A stretch of DNA of 64,000 bases from Tigriopus japonicus (lineage: Eukaryota > Arthropoda > Copepoda > Harpacticoida > Harpacticidae): the NCBI GenBank assembly GCA_010645155.1, contig CM021313.1, positions 1,178,904 to 1,242,903 on the forward strand, read 5' to 3'. Each line of letters opens with the position of its first letter. The stretch's first letter is position 1. The notes beneath the pieces are model-generated. The model was not told the origin of the DNA. It was given only the letters and a program-made list of their open reading frames with translations, and did not search any database. Below, piece after piece: positions 27,901 through 41,295 of the stretch. The translations under genes and the position numbers were made by a program.

Positions 27901-30900
27901 ACCTCCATAAAATGAGAAGGCCAAGATGAACAATTTTGTCCATTTGCTAGAGAGCATGCAATGATTCAGTTTTCCTCTTTCTACACTTCCTCAAGAACTT
28001 ACTCGCGCTTATAATTCGACAATAGGAATCGCGTTTGCATGTGCAATAGTGATATTTGTAAAACTACGCAACAATTTGGAGGGTCACATATTGACACTTT
28101 CGGGAAAACTTCAAACCCACCATGTTATCATCGTCAACTTGCTTGACTCTCAGGCAACACAACTTCTCATGGACCTCTCACATCTGGCCAAGCTAAATGA
28201 TCGTGAAGATGATGATAATGATAATGATGATAAGGGAGGAAGTAGGTAAATACTTGGTCCTCAAATCTTTGAGCAAATAAAAGACTTTCCGAACATGACT
28301 ACCAAGCCGCCTTGCGTATCTCAAACGTTTATGAGCGCCGACCGACGGAATTGGGTACAAAAGCAATCGATGGCGGGATTCTTGCTTGCACCCTTCGTTG
28401 ACTAGACCTCGACTTTGAAGCCAAGTACAGGCAGAACTACCGACGATATCTATGGCAGTAAGTATATGGTCTCCATGTTGGACGAATTAGTATTTGCTTG
28501 ATAAACTACACGGTGGGAAAGCTAACAAGACGCAAGCCAACTTATATAGCATTCTGCAGTTATTTACCATTCCGAGGAGCATTGTGGAGCCCACAAGCTA
28601 AGTAGCAATCCTTCATTGAGATTCATAGATTGAAAGCAAGGAAATCATGCAAATTGTTGAATCGCCAAATTGAAACATGTTATGGGCCTTAATAATGTCA
28701 AGCAATGACAATCGGGACCGTTTCTCAACCCGATGAACTATTTTGAATAATAGTATGGAATGAATAGGATAGGATGCATTCTAAGCAAGTTTTGCAGCTG
28801 CTCCAAATCCTCCGCATTGCCACTTGGTCCTTTCTTCGGTTTGGGAAGGAAAGATGGAAGAAGAAGGGGAGGAGAAGGAGGAGGAGGAGAAAAAGGAGGT
28901 AGAAAGACACCACGAAGAGGGGTTGTTGGGTGGTGGATGTCTTGGATTTCCCCCATGAGCAGCCTCTAATCTAAATGTGACCCAATCAGATTTGAATCAA
29001 ACCTAACATTTTGTCAGAGGGCTCGCATTGCAGCACTCAACGATGGGTTTGCCTCCAGGCCTTGCTGGGGTCCAAGAAACTTGTGACGAAGAACCATTTT
29101 GGGTTGCATATTTCTATCCGACCTGGCCACACCAGGGGGATGTGCCTTGGAACTGGGGAAGTGGGATTATGTGGGATTTCTTGTTCCAAGGGGAGACTCG
29201 AATCCCTGAGAAGACAAGTAACTTGGTCTCTCGAGTAGTAGGCTAGTACGAGTAGACACTACTAACGACGTTTGAAGCATCTTTCCCTCTTGTACGAGTA
29301 TTTATGCATCTGTACAGAAAAACACACATACTCTACTACTCTCAAAATGAAGTGTCTTTCTTCGTTCAAAGTAGTAGAAAATAGAGCTCAGTTGTTCGAA
29401 AGAGTTCAAGCAAAACCCAACCATATATTAAGCGTTATCTTGAATCTTCATTCCCCTCGAAAGTTGGAAATCAAATGTTTGTGCATGGAACACGTTTAGC
29501 ATTGATTAATGGATGTTAGTTGACCCGTTTGGGATCGAACCAATTGGACAAATCCCCTGGTTTTAGAATGACTACGAACCACACAAATACCTTGGTGTTA
29601 AGAGTGAAACCCTAGAAATCCCTGTTTAAGCAATAAGGGATTTTGTAATCAAAGAAAATGACAAATTCTCTACAACCCAAAAGAAGCGATATTCCCACCA
29701 GCAAGGTGTACCTAAAATCATGGGCAAGCTAGCTGGGGTCATAAAACCCAGGAGAAACAATCTTAAGCTCCCAAAACGAAATGATGGTTCGTGGGTCTGC
29801 AGGCTCCTCTCCATTGGATTGGAAGGCAAAGGGGTTCTCGATTGTCCTGATGAGCTTTGGGAAGAATGAAAGGGAGCAGAACTACCAATTGGTACGACGT
29901 GGGTGGTCGTTGGGATCCAGCCACAAACTATCAGCTGCCATCAATGTCGCTTGACTTTACCTTTGATGCTATCTCTCACCCAAGGCTCATGCAAAAATGT
30001 CATTATTCTAGGGGAGATGACAGTTCACTCCTACGTGATATCCGCAGCCATTCCAGGATGGTTTTGGAAGCGACCTTATTTGGCACTCTTTTCTCTCTCT
30101 GCCTTGGGTTTTGTTTTCTATCATAGGAACAAGCACAGTCAGAAGTCATAAAAGGTTAGCAATGGTTGTAAATCACTCCCAAATCAATTCCGTGGCTGCT
30201 CCAGCTAATATCTTGAACCATTCATCAATCTCCGTTTCCAAACCATTAGGCTGTCAACATTTAGCCTGTCGACACGTCGCTCAAATGTTTCGTCGTGCTG
30301 ACCAAGACTTTGTAATAACCTTGAGAAAACGAAACTTGTTCTTAGAGGAATACAGCATCGAAATCGGAGATGTGGAGCACTGGGCAGCAGATTCGATGCC
30401 CAAAGGCCAATCCCAACCAATCTACGCCATGGCATTGGCCAAATCCACAGTCAGCCAGTGGTCAGCCGACGTTGAACTGACCAGATTGGATTCGAGATAG
30501 GCATGGAAGAACGAACGTTCGAAAGAAAGAAAGCTGAAAGATGGGGACACTGCTGAGAAAGAGAGCCACGAAGAGGGGAAGGAAGAAGGGAGGGAGGGAA
30601 TTCTGCCAGTCGAGGTCGGTCTTACTTGTGCTTGGCTCGCTCACCTGACACCCCTTAATCTGGAGGGATTACCTTAATGGTAGTTAGCGAAGCGACCAAT
30701 AGTAGCCACGCCAACGTTAACTAACGACTCCTGTTGTACTCGAACTGCTGCTCGACTCCTTCTGACTACGAGAATCGAGGGGAGGCGAGCAAACTAGCGA
30801 TCGTTTTGCTTCCTGGCCAAAACTGGGGAACAAAAAACTCGTGGTGTGGCCTAAAGAGGAAAGCCGACAGCGAACTAAGTTAGTTAGAAACACTAAATGC

Positions 30901-33900
30901 ATACATAATACCATTAATTTATTTGTATCTGGACCTGACCTGTTTGTTCTTAATGAACGTTCCTAATTGAAAGTTGTCTTGTTGATTTTTTCATCTGCCA
31001 AGTGAGCCAATGATGGGAACATGAAAGAGAGATCTCATCATCAGTTATTGGATCTGATGACAAGTGCTCATGCTCGCGGCTAATAGGATAACGACTGTCA
31101 TTTCCAAATGAGATTATCAACAGTTCAATTCGTTCGTTCACACGTAAGCCCAAAGTTGCACTGCTCAAAACAAGGACTCAAAGCTCCATCTCGACTTTTA
31201 GGACATTCTAACAATAAGCTCAACAATATGGGAGCAGTGTTTTTTCATTGCCCTAGGAATAATTTTTCACTCGAATGACTGAGAAAACACTCATGACAAT
31301 CAGTAGCAAAACGAGCGATAGCGCTGAAAACGAAGATGTTCTCGCACCAAGGCGGGATTTCTCGCTTTGAAACGTGAGCTGAGCTCTCTTTTTCACTCCA
31401 CTTGGACAAATCATTATTTTGAATAGGGTGGTGGCAAAAATGGCGAGAGGTTTTTTTTTGTTCCAACTGTCCAGGAAAAGAGAGACGATGCGAGAAATGG
31501 GAGATGAAAACGTGAAACAATGTTGATACAAGATCTTGATGGATGATGAATGGAAAAAGAGCAGAAAAACTCGTATCATTATCCGACAGTTCCATGTTGT
31601 CTGTTCAATAAAAAGTTGGGAAAATGAACACAACGAGGTTTTTATGAGCGTGAGAAAAATCGTAATATTCCTTATTTATGAGCTCCTTGAAGAAGATTGG
31701 CGAGAGGTCAAGAGCTGGAGCCAATTAATCGTTCTCTATTACAACGTCCTGGGAAACCAAGAAATCAAGCTGATGACTCGGTCATAGCCAATCTAAATGT
31801 AAGGTCAATATCCGAGCTCCGAGATTATTCCCAACGCTCACGTGCGCGCTTTTAAAGTATCTAAGCTTTAAACTAAATATGGGTTCACGTATCCCGATTT
31901 TCGGCTAAGCTGCTTATTTCGTCCATTTGAGGACAAGAGGAAATCATTGGAACTTTGCTATCAAATATCGATTTTAGATTGATTGGGAGTGACATCAAAA
32001 TCAACATAGTTTTTGTCTCCTTCCTCCGTCATCTCCCTTTTGTAGGGGTAAAAAGCGGCTTGTGGCACCAAGCAGTCTGGCTCGAAATCTCGGGTTAGAA
32101 CATCCATTTCACATGCCACTGTTTGATCAAAGTCAACTCCATGGGCTATTAGCATAATAATTGAGCTACTAACTCCATCCACACACCAGTAGACAGAACA
32201 AACATGTGTGATAGCATATTAATATTCTGCTAGAAGAAACGTTCGTTCACTCCTAGTCAGCCACATAAGGAAAGGCGGAGAGCAACTGAGAGCAATGCAA
32301 TGCTCAAATTTGTTTTATGGTTATGGTGGTTTGGCTTTTTGGAAGTCTAGCAAAATGATAGCGTTTTGTTTGTGGCAGTTGATTCAACCATCTGCCTTGG
32401 AAGGTGAAATTGGGAGTTTGAGAGTTCTAGGTTCTCCAAGAACTCGAGCGACACAAATTACCTTCTTTGGTCGGTGGTGATTTATCTCAACTCCCAAGAG
32501 ACATTTTCACCGTGGGAGGGGGAAGCCCCCAACTTGAGCAATTGTGATTAGTCTTATAATTGAAAAGTCTGGCCTGGATCCTCCCGATATGATCCACTAA
32601 ACCATACCCAAGGGAATACATCACATCCATAAGCAAAAACTTCTCAATGGGCGATGAGATGGATCTTCACCCGAAATCCAACGCGAAGACTGAACTTGGG
32701 ATGGCCCCTTAAACAACGTGTTTTGTTGAATCAAAAATTGAGCCTCGATCGATGTACAGTAGAGGTCTCATAGAGCGCACATACACGCACGCTATCGTAT
32801 CTCGTCGATGAGGCGATTTGTGAACCCGATGAGATGGGGTTGAGGCGAACAGTGATTCACGTTCAAGTCCCAGCGGGATGCCCATTGTAATTGGGAATGA
32901 TAGCATCACTACATACACCTGTTTGACTTGAAATGGGACTGCATTCTCGCAGAGGCAAAATGATCACATATTGGAGGGATAACATGGGGTCCCAAGTGCC
33001 TTTGTACCATTTGGAAGGCAACCAAATTGAAGTCGAGTTCGGATGGTAGACTGTTGGATGGGCGCGAGATTTATGTAATGATTCCATATGGCCAGTTAGT
33101 TACAAGTTCCATCCATGTGTGGATTATGGAAGAATGGAGAGACAAATTGATGTCAACACCATCTAAAGATAGGTTAAGATAACCCAACAATTACGAGACC
33201 AAATGGAGCACGTTCACCGCGAATAATAAAAACAGATGCTAGCCAACTAACTCATTTCGATTTAACTAGTTCGAAGACACTTAATATAATGCTTGATTAA
33301 AGTTTCATCATGCATTTAACTCGTACCACAGATATTTTCGTAACGAGCAGATGGTCCATTCTTAGCTTTGTGTCTTTGGTTAAGGCTCGTGTTTGAGGTT
33401 GTATGGGTGTGTGATTTATATCAGATTCACCATTAGGACCTTTGTATTCTATGTACAACCTCACTTAGTGCCGAAATGATCAAGCACTGTGAAAAATGAT
33501 CCTCCAACTGACTAAATGATGCCTAGCCAACAAATATCTCACGAATACCTTGTTAAGAAAGTCCAATTTGGACGTAACTGTCTCCATGAAGTATATAAAA
33601 CACCTGCAGTTACAAGCACGCATATTTCGTTAAAACTAGGATGTGTTTGGTGGTCCCATGGCACGAACATTTATTTAAGAATGAATCACATTGCAGCCAC
33701 AGTGATGACACCTAACACAATGGCACGTGCTAGGATTTCTCCTCAATGATAAACGATCAACCACGCTCTTGTAATCGATAGCCAATGCCTAAAACGAGGG
33801 AGAAGAAGCAAACCCATTGTCACGAGAATGACAATCCGTTGGTGTCATTATATAAATATTACGATACACATGTGAAGCCCCTACAATCCAGTTATAAGAA

Positions 33901-36900
33901 ATTTAGAACTACCCGACAGTAATAAAGGAATCAAACTTGCTTGGAACCCACACAAATATAATCATTGTTCTCTAATGAGAGTGAGTCCGAAAACAAACGA
34001 AAAAAGCTCGGATGTCTCCATCACTAGTTTGTCTCATTAAGTGAGCGTGACAAGGCTGATCCTCTCACTGCGACTATGCAGTTGGGTGTGTGCGTGATGG
34101 TGAGTGGGCGAGGCAAAAATCCAATTGGAAATGTCCATAAATGTACAATCTCGTTTGTCGAGCAATATGTTTTCCTCGAGCTGAAGGAGCTTATTTCTAA
34201 TATCCCATTACATCTCGTAATTTTCTTCGGCTCCACACCCGACCCAACCATGACTGCTTAGAGCTAGTGCCATTGGACGAACGTACGTACACCCACCATG
34301 TCTATACTAGACTACATGTATGGAAACCCAAGAGCATTCGTTCCCTTTGTTCCCCTTCGGAGAAGTCCATGGCCAAGGGAAACCGTCCAGGCGAGAGAGC
34401 CATTCCCAAGAATAGGACCCAATGAGGATGAAATAGGGCTGGAAAATGGCCTATTTAGATCCGAGAGTGGGAAAACAGTGCCAAACGAAGGCTGGATGAC
34501 CCAGCAAAGGAGGAAAAAAGGGCTTTGCCGTGTTTCAGTTCTAGTAACGACTTCAATTGACACCAAAGACGAGCTTTTATTTGAGAACTGGAGATTCCAC
34601 TAATGTCCGGACAAAGGTTGGTCGAGCTTCGTTTCCTGAATGGCAATGCATCTTACGTGGGAGAGGGATGCTCGTTTTTGTTCTTCTGAACACTTTTAAC
34701 CAAGAAACAGATGTTTTCGTCGCTAAAGATCCGACCGTCCTCCATCCATCCATCCATCCTCTGCGTCGACCCCATCAATTGGCTTTGACGAATGAGGATC
34801 TGGTCCAACGGTTGCTGAGTCGCACTTTCCCACGTAGATGAATTCCGACTCAAGTCGTTTTTCGACTTCTAAGGTTTCTGTTAAAGTCATCAAGTTCAGA
34901 ACCTTGAATTTTGAAATGCTTGGCTCCACTGAATAGAACAGCGAATGTGTCTTTGTAATTGCTTGCTTTGCCTTTTCAAAGAAAATCTGTCTGTCGTTCG
35001 ATAATCACTTTGCCTTGGGAAATTGTAGAGCTTCCAAATAGTTTCACGAACCGTTGGATTGTCTCTCTTGTTCATCGGTGACGACTTGCAGTGATCCACA
35101 AAACCCATAGTAGTGCATTATTGTCACTCTCTTGACAAGTTAGTATTTATTCTCTGAGTCAAAATGACAAATCAGAGTTAATCTGTTGAATACGAACATC
35201 CGTTTCGTTTATTTCTGCATTACCTCTTTCTATTCACATCACTCACAGCAGTTCAGTTACAGAGCACATGGATTGGTGTGTAATGGGAACCATCTCAAGT
35301 CAAATAGAACTAATTTGTGAATAATGGAGTCATCAGGAGATGGGCGGAATGGTCCATTCGAATGTACTGTACATACAACAAGTACTCATTGTGTGCTCTC
35401 AGATCAGAGCATGAGGAGCAGAGCCAATTTCTACCCTGATCACCTCTGATGAAGCCCCTACAAAGTGAGAGCACATCTGACTCACTTTAGAGGAACGAAT
35501 CAGATTTGGTGGGGAGATGAAATTCATGGCTTTTTGCCCTTTACAAAACTGTCCATTCCTACATGGGACGGTTCGAATTGAGTTCCGCAATTCTAGAACA
35601 CAATCATCTTGGCCAAACAATGCCCCAAAAACGGTCGGAGAAAATGACGAGGAAAATTATTCGTGCTTCACTGAATATTCAACACATTGGGATCAAGACT
35701 CTGTCCCCAGAAGAATTGCACGAGTTCCCGTACACAATCCATGGATCAAGAGAGGCGACGTTTATAAGCATATAAGCAGAGGGCAACAGTAGAGAAACAA
35801 CTCGCCCACCACTTTACTTTGGCCTTTTTCATATGCAACCATTAGAACGATCCAACTTGGAAGTCACTAAAGGCCAAATAGGACACAAATGCAGTTGTGG
35901 ATAAAACAACCAAAGTCATATAAGATGGGACTGTTTTGCTCTAGTGAAGGCTGATCATTGAACATGGTCGAAATAGCTCCCATCTCACTTTATTGATAGG
36001 GGTAACGTCGGTCCATTGCGTATTATTGTTAAAAACCTGCTAAAGACGAGATTGAAGAGTCCTCCTCTTGTCCCATCTCCTTTTTTTTACCCTATCTTGG
36101 CTGGATGAGAGGAAAAGAAAACAAAATGAAAGGCATTGAACCGTGATTTCCCCCCTCCCCTATTCTACCACTGGTCGGATAGCTCCAAAACTCTGAACAC
36201 ATCCATACGGTTAGAAAAGAAAGAGCCATAGAGGTCTTAATAATCCCTCTCACATTGGACTTGTAACGCGTTCCTTCGCTTCCCTTTCCAAGTTCCACCA
36301 TGTCTGTATTCTTCGTTCGACGGATGAGCACACGTCCCTTTTTCTACTCCAACTCTACCTCCTGTTTTCTTCTTCAGCATCACCACCACTGTTAAAACGA
36401 AAAGAGGAAAGTAGCTGCATTCCGTACTACTACTGCAGCAACAACAAGAACAACAACAACCTCTTCATCCTCAACCAAACCACCATCACCACGACTACCC
36501 TCGTTGTTGGATCCAGGACCAATCTTCTTCTCATATCAGAGCGGACTCATTTTGACATCAGTCGGCTCACTTCCTTTGTGCGCTTGGTCTCTAGGAACAA
36601 TGACGATGATCATGATCACCATCATCATGATGTGCAGTGAGCACAAACTCAATTTCGGTGGGAAAATGTGCGGAAAATTATTGGTAGATTGTAATTTGTT
36701 TCTTGGAAATCCTGTTCCACTGTTGATGCCATTAAGACTTGGGGGTTCTTATAATGGATCCGGGCACTCACTCAGGGAGAGGCATGGGCGACTTTGGCCT
36801 CATACTTGTCAAGATAGTCACGAGCCGCTGCTGATGTTGCTGTTGCTGTTGCAGTAAAAGGCGGCAGTCTCCTTAGGAAAGGAAATAATAGTCATAATAA

Positions 36901-38461
36901 TACATACGTAAAACCACCACCACCACCACCAACGCTGCTACTGCTCCCACCAACTGCTTTCAAAAGATACCAGTTTTCTTAGAAGCACGTCGACAACGAC
37001 GATCAGGAGCTGGAAGGAAAATGTCTTAGAGCACCAACACCACTCTTCGTTCGAATGTGGCAACTTGGAACACCAAGGAAGAATACTGGGTCCAGCTTTA
37101 GCACTTCTCCAAGGGCTCTTTATATGGAGTAAAGAGTTAGTCTCGAAAGTAGGCAAGAAGCCAGGGGTGAGCCCATACCAGTTTCTTGTGGTGCACTCAT
37201 GCTTATGTACGTTCAGTCGTACAGCACTGTCGTTAGTTGCCCTACATCGAACTGACTTTTTAATGGGGCGGGGCTTACGTAGTGGCCTCGACTTTCGGAA
37301 TGGCTTGTTTTGTTCCAAAAGTGAGCGAGGCTAAAACTTGAGCGTTTCGAGCCTGCCCTCGGTGAAAGTATGCAGTTGCTTAACTCCAATATCCCCGTTG
37401 TGTTTTAGGCATGTTTGTAAAACAGTAGAGCCCTTTTCCCTTGAGGTGCTTGGACGAAACACAATGGCTTTTTGATGAGAAACGGTACCTGAAGAGAGAG
37501 ATTTCTCGTCGAGTCTGGCCGATTCACAACCAACCGCTGGGTGCAAAAAATATGTAGCGACAATCCATGTAAATTGAATGTGCTTTGATCGGCGATGCGC
37601 CATCGTGTTTTGTGAGAGCGTCAATAAGGGAATCTACTTTTCTTTCATCCTATGCCTCCGTACGTACATGATTGAAAAGCCTTTATCCCATTTGAGCCGC
37701 TTATCATCGATCACTTGGAGGAGCCTTCGAGTTCTTTCCCCATCCATCCGCCAGCTCTTCGTATGCACCTTTTGATTGCATGGAAAAGAAAATCGAGTGC
37801 CTTAAAGAGGAATCAAAGACTTTCTTTCAATCGCTACGGATTAGGCTCCGCCTCTCGCGGAGTTTCGCCACCAGCTCTCGACAACAGCCGCTCGCTTGGC
37901 GAGTTGCCGCTCACGCGAGGACCAAATCGTCAGTGCGATCGGAGCAAGCAAAAAGACTTCCCGACGACAGACGCTTGTCGATCGCATCCTCTCCTGACGC
38001 TGAAAGGGGCTAACAGGGAGGCGAAGACGACTCAAGCGCGGAAGATCTGGATTTGGTTTGTCTGCCTATGTGCTGGATGTTGGGTGGGTGTCTGAATGTG
38101 AGTTTGTTTGCGTGTGGGTTGGAGTGAGAAGGAGAGCAAGAGGTCCAAGGGAGTCTTTGCAGCCTTAGGGAGCTTCTGGGTGATGGAGTGAACCGTAGGG
38201 CCAGCTGAGGAACTCAAGAGCGACTTTTTCTAAAGGAAAGTGCTACTGGATGAGCAGTTAGCGGAGATCTCTCTCGTCCTTTAAGTCGTCGTAATCAGTG
38301 TTAGTGCAATCATAGGGATCACCTTGGAAATCCATACGGATTCAGAACAAATCCTTATTGTAGAGGTTGAAAAGCCAAAGTATTAACTCTACTTCTACGG
38401 GACTAGTATTTGCAGCTGTGGGCTGCAACTGGCTCTTGTTCCGTGAGATTACAGAGTGATT
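21986..38461. other. 16.5-kb interval between the two Pitx genes
   Basis: Both Pitx genes start at the edges of this interval and point outward. It contains many short open frames on both strands but no recognisable domain, splice chain, RNA gene or large repeat. Notable low-complexity DNA: a T run abutting a G run near 26605-26622, GAT-rich 28206-28232, GGA-rich 28844-28906, CAA-rich near 36430-36465 and CAC-rich near 36910-36930. The ends should hold the 5' UTRs and promoters; the remainder is a candidate shared regulatory domain. Confidence 0.5.
28844..28906. repeat. GGA/GAA purine-rich tract
   Basis: An almost pure purine strand with GGAGGAGGAG and GAAGAAGGGG words. The overlapping open frames here on both strands are low-complexity artefacts. 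Confidence 0.85.
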
Positions 38462-40175
<1,714 letters not shown>

Positions 40176-41295
40176 TTTGTGTTACTCCTGGATCGCTTAT
40201 ACTCATCGAGTGGTCCATTCTTTTTCCAACTCTCTAGTCAAGAGGAAATTCTGTTAACCTATTGCCTGTATCATAGAGTTCAAAGCTCTTTCTTTGGCCT
40301 GTATAACCTCCAAGTATGCTGAGACAACTTGCGACATTTTTGTGATAAATGTGGTTGTCGAATGACGAGGATGGATGGGGTCTCCTACAACCTTGTTATT
40401 TCGTGCAATATATTTGATGTGAGTTACTTTTCAGCTTTATGTTGCCATATCTTAAATTCATAACAATGCAAATACATTATTCATCTGAAATGGAGAGCAA
40501 TTTCCTCTCTTGTGGCCACTAGAAAGCACAATACTACCTGAGACAAAATTAATCTGGGCCTCATTTTGATTAAATTTGCTGAAAGTTGTAATATATGTAG
40601 ATGGAAGGAAATTACAAATACAGAAGATTGGGTGATTGTCAAGCGCCAGGGCAAATCCATAGGTTGCGTGAAAAATTATCATTTTTATCGCAATGTTTTG
40701 GTGCAATAGAAAACCAACATCTTTTTTCTATTGTCTCAAAAATATGGGAAAATGAAGGAAAATGAATGAAAAATGAACGTGTAGGAAACTTTGAAAAGTA
40801 AGACAACTTCGAATCGATCTTAGAAAGATCGCTCCATTTTGCTCACAATGTAAGTGAGCCAGCGATGAAAATTGTCAATGTTCACTTTTAGCTGGATTCC
40901 AGATGCCACGTTTTGACTTGCAATTCTCCAATATTGATTTTTTTTCAAATGAATATGAAGTAGATTTGTCAGTTTCTAGGGCAGTACTTTTTTTTAGATG
41001 TCTAGGCATGGTCGAGGGTGCTCTTATATCTACAAGTAATGTAAATTTCTTTGGTCTGCAGAGATCTAAGGATTACGCTTCATTCTCACACGTACGTAAA
41101 GACAATGAGTGACCCTGAAACTAGCAATTGGTCGGTAAAATAATTGTGAATATCCAGATAATGCCCAGTGTATTTAAAAAGTTGGTCGAAAGTAGCAAGG
41201 TTGAGACTAGTTGAAATACTAGATGTTTGTACAAAGAAAAAATGGCAGTTTAGGGATGGTAATAGGTTGGTGTTGAAAGCACTCAGCCAAGGCCA
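40176..41295. other. Intergenic between Pitx B and the LNR gene
   Basis: This is a convergent region holding the two 3' ends. AT-rich, no supported gene, no close canonical AATAAA for either gene. Confidence 0.5.

Noticed and set aside
29028..29246. 72-codon plus-strand frame with aromatic-rich run (FWVAYFYPTWP)
   Set aside because: Looks somewhat protein-like, but an overlapping frame is longer and no family or splice partner was found.
30111..30500. 129-codon plus-strand frame in the Pitx interval
   Set aside because: No domain, no flanking splice sites seen, and an overlapping antisense frame of similar quality.
32830..32890. GTTCAAGTCCCAGCGGGATGCC resembling a tRNA 3' half when read in parts
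   Set aside because: No complementary 5' acceptor strand or D-arm precedes it.
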